A DNA stretch of 9,901 nt from contig NZ_CAMLGT010000139.1 in the NCBI RefSeq assembly GCF_946479605.1, positions 1 to 9,901 on the forward strand, read 5' to 3'. Positions 1-6,895 of this stretch are shown here, in pieces (within the stretch, counting starts at the first letter, position 1; every line of letters begins with the position of its first letter). Below the pieces are notes generated by a model that did no database searches, had not been told where the DNA came from, and saw only the letters and a list, made by a program, of their open reading frames with translations. Position numbers and translations under genes: made by a program. The DNA is from an uncultured Lacibacter sp. GTDB taxonomy: Bacteria > Bacteroidota > Bacteroidia > Chitinophagales > Chitinophagaceae.

Positions 1-15
1 CATTAAAGCTGTCAT
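1..15 (-). CDS. Start of an unidentified downstream gene, cut by the window edge
   Basis: On the minus strand an ATG at 15-13 overlaps the last base of the rhomboid stop codon (TAATG). This arrangement is common for translationally coupled genes. The five visible codons read M-T-A-L-M, and a second ATG at 3-1 is an alternative start. Nothing can be said about function, and five open codons are weak proof of a gene. The overlap suggests co-transcription with the rhomboid gene. Confidence 0.35.
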
Positions 16-623
16 TAAAAACGGGGATGCGTTAACCCCTCAATAAATCCTTGTAACAGATCTGGCCGTGCAATGGCTGCAAAGATGAAACCATACACGC
101 CGCCCCACAGGTGAGCGTTATGACCAATGTTGTCGCCGCCACGTTTATCCATATAGCTGGAGTAAGCAATGTAAGCAATACCGAAAATGATATTGGGTAA
201 ACATAGTACACCAAACAGGCAAATATTCCTTGCCCAAGGATCAACAATGATGGTAACAAACAATACGGCAGATACTGCTCCTGATGCGCCAAGCGAACGG
301 TAATGGTAGTTGTCTTTATGTTTAAAGAAATCAAATATCGACGATGCAACCAATGCAGTAACATACAAAAGAATGAACGGAAATTTTCCAAGTATAGCTC
401 CTTCAACATACGGACCGAAGAAGTATAACGTAAGCATATTAAAAATGAGGTGCAGGTAATCGCCATGCAACACACCATGCGTTAAAAAACGATAGAGTTC
501 TTTCCCGTTTTTCATACGTGCAGGATAGAACACCATATTGTTAATCATCTTTTCATTTCCAAAAGCAGGAATCGAAACCAGGCAAGTAAAACCAATGATG
601 AGGTAGGTAACAGGAATATCCAT
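15..623 (-). CDS. Rhomboid-family intramembrane serine protease
   Basis: This 202-residue membrane protein is a rhomboid, a protease that cleaves transmembrane segments of other proteins inside the bilayer. About six hydrophobic segments fit the bacterial six-helix core (roughly 4-20, 54-75, 81-99, 110-127, 133-155, 170-186). The catalytic Ser is S114 in GASG, and the catalytic His is H171 in AHLWGG. H58 and N62 in the HLIFN segment match the oxyanion-side His/Asn of E. coli GlpG. There is no extra N-terminal cytoplasmic domain, so it is a minimal rhomboid. The start is the only good ATG; it lacks a Shine-Dalgarno sequence but has a promoter-like element about 20 bases upstream. The substrate cannot be inferred. 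It follows rlmH after a 141-base gap and may be transcribed separately from it. Confidence 0.93.
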   Translation of the reverse strand: MDIPVTYLIIGFTCLVSIPAFGNEKMINNMVFYPARMKNGKELYRFLTHGVLHGDYLHLIFNMLTLYFFGPYVEGAILGKFPFILLYVTALVASSIFDFFKHKDNYHYRSLGASGAVSAVLFVTIIVDPWARNICLFGVLCLPNIIFGIAYIAYSSYMDKRGGDNIGHNAHLWGGVYGFIFAAIARPDLLQGFIEGLTHPRF

Positions 624-642
624 TTCGTTGATCGTTTATGTT

Positions 643-650
643 CAAATCTA
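643..650 (-). promoter_or_regulatory. Candidate -7 promoter element for the rhomboid gene
   Basis: The minus strand reads TAGATTTG here, an exact match to the Bacteroidota -7 consensus TAnnTTTG, about 20 bases before the rhomboid ATG. No clear -33 TTTG is seen at the expected 19-22 base distance. That zone is instead occupied by the heptamer repeat. A single 8-base match is modest evidence. Confidence 0.45.
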
Positions 651-660
651 ATGAGAAATA

Positions 661-695
661 GTCAATTGTGAATAGTCAATGGTCAATGGTGAATG
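661..695. repeat. Degenerate tandem heptamer repeat, five units (GTSAATK)
   Basis: Five consecutive 7-base units run from 661 to 695: GTCAATT, GTGAATA, GTCAATG, GTCAATG, GTGAATG. Only position 3 (C/G) and position 7 vary. The array lies wholly between rlmH and the rhomboid gene, ending about ten bases upstream of the rhomboid -7 element. Similar intergenic heptamer strings occur in other bacteria, for example the STRR heptamers of filamentous cyanobacteria. Whether this one belongs to a genome-wide family is not visible here. Confidence 0.7.
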
Positions 696-750
696 ATTTG
701 AAGGTTATAGTCTCTGTGTTTTGCATCAGACATCCTACATCAAAAATTTC

Positions 751-764
751 TTCGTACCTCGTAA
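751..764. repeat. Two-unit heptamer (YTCGTAM) abutting the rlmH stop
   Basis: TTCGTAC (751-757) is followed directly by CTCGTAA (758-764), immediately before the rlmH stop codon. Two units alone could be chance. It is recorded because it has the same 7-base period as the 661-695 array but a different unit, suggesting the gap collects short heptamer strings. Confidence 0.25.
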
Positions 765-1238
765 TTAGCTATGGTGGTATTTTTCATTCCGGTTAATGCT
801 GCATGCCCGGTACACCTGTTCAGCCAATATCAACCGCACCAGCTGATGCGGAAATACCAGCTGCGATAAACTCCATTTGTAATTCGCCCGTTGCATCACT
901 GCTTCATCAATACCATAGGCGCCACCAATTAAAAACACCAGGTTCTTTGTGCTTTCATTGGTACGTTTCATAATAAACTCAGCCAATCCTTCGCTGCTCA
1001 GTTGTTTGCCCCGCTCATCTAACGCAACCAGGTAGTCATCTTTATCCAGCATGCCCAGCAATACTTCTCCTTCTTTCTTTTTTAAACCGGCTTCACCAAG
1101 TGCAGCTGCATTTTTCGGCACTGGAATAATGGTCCACTCAACCGGATAGTAATTAGAAATGCGTTTAGTAAAATCTTCCACACCTGCTTTTACATATTGT
1201 TCATGCGGCTTACCAATACTCCAGAAACGAATCTTCAT
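765..1238 (-). CDS. rlmH: 23S rRNA (pseudouridine-1915-N3)-methyltransferase RlmH
   Basis: RlmH is a small SPOUT-class methyltransferase that uses S-adenosylmethionine to methylate N3 of pseudouridine 1915 in helix 69 of 23S rRNA, acting on assembled 70S ribosomes as a homodimer. At 157 residues it has the usual family length. Visible hallmarks are the MKIRFWSIGK start, the ALDERG segment (72-77), the SAM-binding knot loop IGGAYG (104-109), and the conserved C-terminal stretch RACSINRNEKYHH (144-156). The start has no Shine-Dalgarno motif. A strong terminator lies upstream on the same strand, so the gene probably has its own promoter. The downstream rhomboid gene is 141 bases away. Nothing is truncated or missing. 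Confidence 0.97.
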   Translation of the reverse strand: MKIRFWSIGKPHEQYVKAGVEDFTKRISNYYPVEWTIIPVPKNAAALGEAGLKKKEGEVLLGMLDKDDYLVALDERGKQLSSEGLAEFIMKRTNESTKNLVFLIGGAYGIDEAVMQRANYKWSLSQLVFPHQLVRLILAEQVYRACSINRNEKYHHS

Positions 1239-1257
1239 GATGTGAAACTGTTTGGCA

Positions 1258-1266
1258 GCAAATTTC
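1258..1266 (-). promoter_or_regulatory. Weak candidate -7 element for rlmH
   Basis: On the minus strand GAAATTTGC at 1266-1258 matches the Bacteroidota -7 consensus TAnnTTTGY except for its first base, and lies about 19 bases before the rlmH ATG. A promoter is expected between the 1302-1329 terminator and rlmH. No convincing -33 partner was found, so the position is tentative. Confidence 0.28.
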
Positions 1267-1301
1267 GGGAGAAGAAGGGTGAAACACTGTTTTATTTCAA
1301 C

Positions 1302-1329
1302 AAAAAACGGCTGCGCATGGCAGCCGTTT
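1302..1329 (-). terminator. Intrinsic terminator of the CHASE2/FecR-like operon
   Basis: A perfect 10-bp inverted repeat (1305-1314 with 1320-1329) has a 5-base loop (1315-1319) and a GC-rich core CGGCTGC/GCAGCCG. Read on the minus strand, the stem runs into six T residues at 1307-1302. It sits 22 bases beyond the stop of the FecR-like gene. On the plus strand the hairpin is followed by A residues, so it should terminate only minus-strand transcription. Confidence 0.9.
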
Positions 1330-1350
1330 AAAAAAGTAAGATCAGTTTCA

Positions 1351-2256
1351 TTATTGCCCTATTGCATAATCTTTACGGAAAGCCTCTAATGTTTTTTTAT
1401 AGAGCTCCAGATCCGGATTAAGCTGTGCGGCTTTCTGGTAATAGCCGTATGCTTCTGAATAGAATCTTGCAGATTCAAGTAAGAAGCCAATGCGGAAATT
1501 TTCTTCCGCTGCTGTTTCAGTTCCATTATGTGCACTGCGTATCTGTGCCAATAATTTTTCAAACGAAGCTTTATCCCAGATGTAAACCACTTTACGTCTT
1601 TCAGGATCTTCATTCTTTACATTTACCTGCCAGAAATAGGGTTTGTTCTTTTTCAGTTTCGATGAAAAATCGGTAAACGGAACTGCTGTTTTCTTCACTG
1701 TTTTCTGGAAAACTGGTTTGCCGTTTTCTGCTTCTTCATAAATATCAAATGTAAACTCATCAGCATCGGAATAGCATTTCCAGGAGATGGGGAAATCGCC
1801 GCTGTAATAATTAATGGTATCGAGTCTTGAATCGATCCAGATACTGATGTTTGTACGACTGACCGCACCTACATTGTTCATGTAGCTTTTTCGGTTCTTT
1901 TCAGGCGAACCTTTTGGTGTCGTAAGCTGGTTCCAGATAAACTTCAGGTAGTTGGAAGTAATAGAGCTTTTGTTTGCCAAACAGGAATCTTTGAACTGGG
2001 TCATACTGTAAGTACCTGGCTTGGTGATGGAAAACAAACTTGCTTCATTACAAATGATGCTCACCAATGAGTTGGCACCTACTGTAATTGTTGAGTTATC
2101 GGTCAGCAGTTTGCCGATCTGTGCTTTTGTTCCTTTGTTGTTTTCTACGATGGAAACTGTACCCTTAACTGAGTAAACAAGAAAAGAGTTTGCCTTTTGG
2201 GCATGCGCAACCGCACTGCAGAATGTGAGCAGCAGGATGATGTGAATTTGCTTCAT
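1351..2256 (-). CDS. Secreted FecR-like protein with Ig-like and TPR-like C-terminal parts
   Basis: This is a 301-residue exported protein. I chose the ATG at 2256: it gives a clean Sec signal peptide (MKQIHIILLL... to AHA|Q, cleavage after residue 19), whereas an ATG at 2370 would put 38 residues overlapping the CHASE2 gene before it. Residues about 26-110 look like the beta-rich FecR domain (YSVKGTVSIV, IGKLLTDNSTITVG, then FSITKPGTY). Residues about 150-228 look like an Ig/fibronectin-type sandwich (FPISWK ... PYFWQVNV). Residues about 252-287 resemble one TPR hairpin. Classical FecR regulators have a cytoplasmic anti-sigma segment and a membrane helix; neither is present, so sigma-factor control is unlikely. 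No lipobox surrounds C13. It follows the CHASE2 gene by 7 bases, so it is probably co-expressed and may be its periplasmic partner. The FecR assignment is by pattern only. Confidence 0.72.
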   Translation of the reverse strand: MKQIHIILLLTFCSAVAHAQKANSFLVYSVKGTVSIVENNKGTKAQIGKLLTDNSTITVGANSLVSIICNEASLFSITKPGTYSMTQFKDSCLANKSSITSNYLKFIWNQLTTPKGSPEKNRKSYMNNVGAVSRTNISIWIDSRLDTINYYSGDFPISWKCYSDADEFTFDIYEEAENGKPVFQKTVKKTAVPFTDFSSKLKKNKPYFWQVNVKNEDPERRKVVYIWDKASFEKLLAQIRSAHNGTETAAEENFRIGFLLESARFYSEAYGYYQKAAQLNPDLELYKKTLEAFRKDYAIGQ

Positions 2257-2263
2257 GATTTGT

Positions 2264-3526
2264 TTAATGTGATTTTGAGTGAAAACTGGTTTGAAAACCA
2301 AATTTTGTATGTAACCATACAGCGAGCGCCTCGTAGAAATAGATAATATCGATAGCCAAGATAATGACAATTAATGAGATTTTCGTATCAAATCTTAAAT
2401 GAAACCAATCAAATACAAGAATGCCGATGTAAACAGAGAGGATCGCAAAGAATATCTGCGCCACTTTTGCTACAAGGTGAAACCAGATATGCTCTTCAAT
2501 ATAATAACGCATGAATAGCGCCACATGCAGCCAGGCTATGAGGATGGTGATGATCCAGAAAATACCCGAAGGGATATTCCGGATATAGGTTCCATCAAGC
2601 ACCATGGAGATGATATTGGCATGAATGAGAATACCGTTCATGTCTGGTGTGGATTTTCCTGCAAAGCGGCTGTTAAGCGGTGTAAAATGTTTGTCTTCGA
2701 TGTTGAAGGGGTCATGATTAATATAGCCCATCAACACAATTTTATCTTTAAGAAGTGATGCCGCTACATTGTTCTCCAGCACATCTGTACCTTCCACAAT
2801 CACATACTGATCAGTATTGCGGCTGTAGTTAATGATCTCGTATTCACGCTTGCGTTTCCTGAGTTTTTCTACCGCTTTACTGTCGGCAATTTCTGCTACT
2901 GCCACAGGAAAGGCACTATACACAGTGTTGCCCGATTTTTCGTAAGGAGAAAAACTGCGGATGGTGCCGCCATCTTCGCCAATCAGGTTGGCATAGCCAT
3001 GATATTTTTCAAACCGGCCAAAATAACCAACATCCTCCGGTGCTTTTTTATTTTTCCAGTCGAGCCGTGAAACCACAACCAGATTGGGGCTGTTGGCAAT
3101 TGTGTTTGCAAGTAACGAATCTGTGTGCGGATCTTTTGCTGCATTGAATGTAACATCAAGCCCAATCACTTTTGGCTCAGCGGCTTTCAGTTGCTCAATC
3201 ATCATCGCAAGCCCTGCTCTGTCGGCATTACCAATGTTTACAATAACAATGCGGTTGTCGATGGGGGTATTTTTGTTTTTATTGAGTACAGAGTAGGAAA
3301 TATCGTTGAAATCAAGATCCTTTAAAGCAGTTTTAAAAGGATTGAGAATACCGGTGTTTAGTGGGATGAGCGATAGCAGCCAGATAAAGAGGAATACAGA
3401 AATAGTTGCCAGTATGGTATCACGCTTAAAAAGATAACGCAGGTAAAAATGGTAGAAAGAATTGTAAACTCTTTTAAAAAATGGTTGACGTTTTTTTCCT
3501 GTTCGTGGTTTTGGTGGCGGCTGCAT
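2264..3526 (-). CDS. CHASE2-domain membrane sensor without an output domain
   Basis: This 420-residue protein has a basic, proline-rich cytoplasmic N-terminus, one membrane segment (about 38-58), a large extracytoplasmic region (about 59-320) and three more helices (about 321-340, 350-374, 382-404), ending in a short tail. The outer region fits CHASE2: an early strand RIVIVNIGNADR (92-103), then EPKVIGLDVTF (117-127), and late in the domain KDKIVLMGYI (260-269), FTPLN (281-285) and GILIHANIISMVL (298-310). CHASE2 domains normally sense unknown external signals for attached histidine kinases, Ser/Thr kinases or nucleotide cyclases; here no such domain follows, and 16 residues remain after the last helix. 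Any signal must therefore pass through a partner, plausibly the FecR-like protein encoded 7 bases downstream or the divergently encoded caspase-TPR protein. The ligand is unknown. Confidence 0.85.
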   Translation of the reverse strand: MQPPPKPRTGKKRQPFFKRVYNSFYHFYLRYLFKRDTILATISVFLFIWLLSLIPLNTGILNPFKTALKDLDFNDISYSVLNKNKNTPIDNRIVIVNIGNADRAGLAMMIEQLKAAEPKVIGLDVTFNAAKDPHTDSLLANTIANSPNLVVVSRLDWKNKKAPEDVGYFGRFEKYHGYANLIGEDGGTIRSFSPYEKSGNTVYSAFPVAVAEIADSKAVEKLRKRKREYEIINYSRNTDQYVIVEGTDVLENNVAASLLKDKIVLMGYINHDPFNIEDKHFTPLNSRFAGKSTPDMNGILIHANIISMVLDGTYIRNIPSGIFWIITILIAWLHVALFMRYYIEEHIWFHLVAKVAQIFFAILSVYIGILVFDWFHLRFDTKISLIVIILAIDIIYFYEALAVWLHTKFGFQTSFHSKSH

Positions 3527-3579
3527 TGGTTTTGGTCTTGTCTTCTTAAATCTGTTTAACTACTTTCGTCTTCGAATAT
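3527..3579. promoter_or_regulatory. Divergent promoter region between CHASE2 and caspase-TPR genes
   Basis: Only 53 bases separate the two divergent starts, so both promoters must overlap or lie close together. On the plus strand TACTTTCG (3561-3568) is one base from the -7 consensus TAnnTTTG, with CTTG (3537-3540) 20 bases upstream as a possible -33 element. This would give a very short leader before the ATG at 3580. On the minus strand no equally good element was found; its promoter may extend into the other gene. Shared control is inferred from the geometry only. Confidence 0.45.
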
Positions 3580-6500
3580 ATGCGAAATTGTAAAGCCTTC
3601 CTTATTCTGTGTGCTGCATTTTTTTTGCTTCATGCAGAAGTAAACATAGCACAAGCCCAAACGACAAAACCTGCTGATACAGCCACAGTGGTGGGAGGTC
3701 AGAGTTATGCGATGATACTTGGTATATCAACCTACCAGCATATTCGCCCCCTTTCTTATGCCGATAGTGATGCAGGTTTGTGTCGTGATTATTTAAAATC
3801 GACAGGGGCCGGTAATATTCCTGACGACAGAATGTTGTTTCTTGTAAATGAGCAGGCAACCTCTGCCAACTTTTGGGTGAAAGGAATGGCATGGCTCCGT
3901 CAGAAAAACCTGAAATCGGGCGACAGGTTATATATCTATCTCGCAGGGCATGGCGATGCTATTAACCAGGATGAATACTTCTTTCTTACTTATGACTGTA
4001 ACCCGGCAGGCGATAAAAACAATTACATTGTAACGGGCAGTATTCAGCTGTATAATCTAAAGAGCCGTATTGCAGAATTAAGCCGGAAGAATGTGGAGAT
4101 CTATCTCATTATGGATGCCTGCCGTACGAATGAATTACCCGGTGGACAGGATGGTCAGCAGATATTGAACTCTGCCATTTCTGAACGTAAAGCAGGGGAA
4201 GTGATCATGCTGGCAACAGGTGCAGGGCAGGAATCGATGGAGGATGCTACTATCGGTACCGGACATGGGCTTTTTACTTATTACCTCGTTGATGGGTTAA
4301 GTGGTTTGGCTGATGGGTATGAAGGAAAGGATGGAGTGATCACGTTGGTTGAACTGCGGTCGTATATTCTTGATAAAGTACCGGCGCTGGCTGAAAAGAA
4401 ATACAAACGTAAACAGGAACCATTCATCTGTTGCGATGATAACGGCAGAAAATATGTGGCAAAGGTTGACAGTACCTTTCTGAAAAGCTGGCAAAAGGCA
4501 AAGAACCTCACGGGCATGACAGAAGGAAGTGGTGTAAATGATTTTGTAAACAATGCACGAGGAAGAAGAGGAGCGTTGCCGGCCGATACCAACGTGGTGC
4601 GTATTTACAACCAGTTCACTCAATCCATCAAGAGTAATAAACTTACCGGCGACAGTTCGGCCGATTATTTTTACGATCAGTTACAGCGTTTATTTCCTGA
4701 TGATGTGTTAACGGTTGATGCACGGCAAACACTGGCTGCTGAGTTTATCAATTTTGCACAACGTAAGATCAATCTTTACCTGAGTGGAAAAGATGCAGCA
4801 GGAATTCAACAGATCAGAACACAGCTGGATGATAATGAACGAAGCGAAGAAGTACAGTCGGGTATTGAGCGACTTGAATACATTGCTGGTCTTGATTTTG
4901 AGAAAGTGGCTAACATGATGCGCAAGGCCATCAATCTTGTTGATCCTTCCGATGAATCACTCATCAGGTCACTGCAGGGCAAACTGCTGTTCTTCCAGGC
5001 CAGAAGTTATTTTGACGGCAAGAACAATGTGACCAATATGCAGGAAGCCCGCCGTCTTATTTACCAGGCTTATTCGCTGGACAGTAATGCGGCTTATGTA
5101 CTTCATACCATTGCGTCATTACAGTTGCAATTGAAAAAGCCCGACAGTGCCGCTTATTACAGTGTGAAAGCAATCAGCAAAGCACCCAAGTGGCGCTATC
5201 CTTATACCACTGCTGCATTTGCCTATACACAGATGAAACGGTTTGATCTGGCAAAGACTTACTATGAAAAAGCAATTGCAGTTGATCCGAAGAATGCAGA
5301 TGCGTATGTTGATCTTGGTTACTTCGAGTTTCAGCAACGGAGAGTGGAAAAGGCAGAAAGCTGGTACAGGAAGGGGTTGGCGCTTGATCCGTCAAATGTT
5401 TCTGCATTAAATAACCTGGGCTGGCTCATGAAAGAAAAGGGCAGGTACCAGGAAGCCATCAGTTATTTCAATGCATCGGTTGCAAAGGATTCATCGTTTG
5501 TATATGCGTATAATGGATTGGCAAGAGTGTATGCGTCTATGAAGCGTTACGATTCGGCACGTGTGTTTTACCTGCGCAGTGTACAGTATTATCCAGATAA
5601 AGCATTTGTGTACGAGTTGCTGGGTAATTTTTATAAAGAGATCAATTTGGTTGATTCTGCCTTGCATTATTACCACAGTTCTATTAAACTCGATTCATCT
5701 TACACACAACCGTATCTTGATCTTGCACGTTTGCATGAGCAGGGGAAACGTACCGATTCGGCCGCTTACTATTTCCGTAAGATCATTAACATGAATCCTT
5801 CTTCCAAAAATGCATACATCAGCCTTGCAACGTTTTATCAGAATGCAAGAATGGCCGATTCTGCCAATGTGTATTTTAATAAAGCCATTGATGTAAATGC
5901 CGGTGATGCGGGTACATATAATTCTATAGGTGTGTATTATTACCGAAAGAATCAGGTTGACTCTGCGAAGAAATATTTTGTAAAAGCAATTGAACTTGAT
6001 ACACTTAATTTTTCTGTGTACAGCAATCTTGCATCGGTTTATGACCGCACACGCCAGTACGATTCTGCATTGTATTGTTTAAACAAAGCCTTGGCATTAA
6101 GCCCTGGAAATGCGCAGATCTATAACAGTATGGCATTGGTCCTTAAAAAACAAAACAAACCGGAAGAAGCACTCGCTAATTACAAACAGGCTTATCAGTT
6201 CAATAACGAAAACATTTCTGTACTGATCGATATGGCTGATCTGTTCAGGGACATGACAGAACCGGATTCATCTATCAAATATCTGAAAGAAGCCATTGCG
6301 TTGCGACCTCAAATGGCCGATCTGTATAACAGCACCGGTGTGGTGTATCTGCGGTACAGGCAATACGATTCTGCAAAAGCTTATTTACTGAAAGCGGTTG
6401 AACTTGACCGTTCGTTAATGAGGGCTTATAATAACCTCGGCAACCTGTTTTATGTACAGCAGAAGTTTGAAGAAGCATTGCCTTATTATGCACAGGCGCT

Positions 6501-6822
6501 GAAACTTGATCCGGGTTATGAAAACCCATTATTGTTCACAGGGCTTATTTATGTAAACACAGGTAAGTATGCTGATGCGGTTACTTATCTTGAACAATTG
6601 GTAAAGGCAAATGCAAAAAGCGGATCGGGTCATTATTATCTTGCCGTTGCATATGCAGCTATAAAAGATGATGCAAAAGCAATTGCCAGTCTTGAAAATG
6701 CGCTGAAGCTGAAATATGGCGAAGCAGGCGAAGTGTGGAGCCAGAAAGAGTTTGCTGTTATCCGCAATTCTGCACCCTTCAAAGCGTTGATGCAAAAATA
6801 TTTTCCCGGTGAAAAGTACTGA
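3580..6822 (+). CDS. Exported caspase-like (peptidase C14) protein with 16 TPR units
   Basis: This 1080-residue protein starts with a Sec signal peptide (hydrophobic 6-18, probable cleavage near AQA|Q, residue 26). Residues about 40-290 form a caspase/metacaspase-type p20 domain: opening strand YAMILGIS (43-50), catalytic His H124 in LAGHGD after IYIYLAGHG-like strand, and catalytic Cys C181 in IMDACR. Such clan CD enzymes usually cleave after basic or acidic residues; specificity here is unknown. A helical linker (about 300-504, perhaps with one divergent TPR near 470-504) leads to 16 unbroken 34-residue TPRs (505-1048), then a 32-residue tail ending FPGEKY. TPR superhelices bind partner proteins, so they probably present substrates or anchor the protease. 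There is no membrane helix after the signal and no lipobox, so a periplasmic or outer-surface location is inferred. It is divergent from the CHASE2/FecR-like operon. The dyad is intact, but activity is not shown. Confidence 0.9.
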   Translation: MRNCKAFLILCAAFFLLHAEVNIAQAQTTKPADTATVVGGQSYAMILGISTYQHIRPLSYADSDAGLCRDYLKSTGAGNIPDDRMLFLVNEQATSANFWVKGMAWLRQKNLKSGDRLYIYLAGHGDAINQDEYFFLTYDCNPAGDKNNYIVTGSIQLYNLKSRIAELSRKNVEIYLIMDACRTNELPGGQDGQQILNSAISERKAGEVIMLATGAGQESMEDATIGTGHGLFTYYLVDGLSGLADGYEGKDGVITLVELRSYILDKVPALAEKKYKRKQEPFICCDDNGRKYVAKVDSTFLKSWQKAKNLTGMTEGSGVNDFVNNARGRRGALPADTNVVRIYNQFTQSIKSNKLTGDSSADYFYDQLQRLFPDDVLTVDARQTLAAEFINFAQRKINLYLSGKDAAGIQQIRTQLDDNERSEEVQSGIERLEYIAGLDFEKVANMMRKAINLVDPSDESLIRSLQGKLLFFQARSYFDGKNNVTNMQEARRLIYQAYSLDSNAAYVLHTIASLQLQLKKPDSAAYYSVKAISKAPKWRYPYTTAAFAYTQMKRFDLAKTYYEKAIAVDPKNADAYVDLGYFEFQQRRVEKAESWYRKGLALDPSNVSALNNLGWLMKEKGRYQEAISYFNASVAKDSSFVYAYNGLARVYASMKRYDSARVFYLRSVQYYPDKAFVYELLGNFYKEINLVDSALHYYHSSIKLDSSYTQPYLDLARLHEQGKRTDSAAYYFRKIINMNPSSKNAYISLATFYQNARMADSANVYFNKAIDVNAGDAGTYNSIGVYYYRKNQVDSAKKYFVKAIELDTLNFSVYSNLASVYDRTRQYDSALYCLNKALALSPGNAQIYNSMALVLKKQNKPEEALANYKQAYQFNNENISVLIDMADLFRDMTEPDSSIKYLKEAIALRPQMADLYNSTGVVYLRYRQYDSAKAYLLKAVELDRSLMRAYNNLGNLFYVQQKFEEALPYYAQALKLDPGYENPLLFTGLIYVNTGKYADAVTYLEQLVKANAKSGSGHYYLAVAYAAIKDDAKAIASLENALKLKYGEAGEVWSQKEFAVIRNSAPFKALMQKYFPGEKY
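5092..6723 (+). repeat. 102-base periodic region encoding 16 TPR units
   Basis: Sixteen 34-codon units follow without a single inserted or deleted codon. The D-S-A signature at unit positions 18-20 occurs in units 1, 5-10 and 13, with DSS in unit 12. At the DNA level GATTC(G/T)GC or a near variant recurs at 5551, 5653, 5755, 5857, 5959, 6061 and 6367, always at multiples of 102 bases. The other codons have diverged widely, so this is an old array and not a recent tandem duplication. Confidence 0.85.
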
Positions 6823-6869
6823 CAGGTAATCATTCGATATGTGACGCAACTTCTTAAAACGAATAGTTG

Positions 6870-6877
6870 TACATTTC
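6870..6877 (+). promoter_or_regulatory. Weak candidate -7 element before the amidohydrolase gene
   Basis: TACATTTC is one base from TAnnTTTG and lies 18 bases before the ATG at 6896. No good -33 element is seen about 20 bases upstream. The 73-base gap after the caspase-TPR stop shows no terminator, so read-through from that gene is also possible. Confidence 0.25.
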
Positions 6878-6895
6878 AGTAAGAACAACATTGCT

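Noticed and set aside
1351..2370. Longer form of the FecR-like protein starting at 2370
   Set aside because: It would overlap the CHASE2 gene by more than 100 bases and bury the signal peptide behind 38 residues; the ATG at 2256 is far better.
5551..6374. Regularly spaced GATTCTGC-like words, considered as a CRISPR or DNA repeat array
   Set aside because: The 102-base period equals 34 codons and is fully explained by the TPR units.
3580..6822. Caspase-like protein as an anti-phage abortive-infection effector
   Set aside because: It has a signal peptide, lies beside envelope genes, and no CRISPR, reverse transcriptase, nuclease or other defence gene is in the window.
6866..6889. GTTGT ... 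ACAAC inverted repeat before the amidohydrolase gene
   Set aside because: Five base pairs with a 14-base loop is within chance expectation and no T-tract follows.
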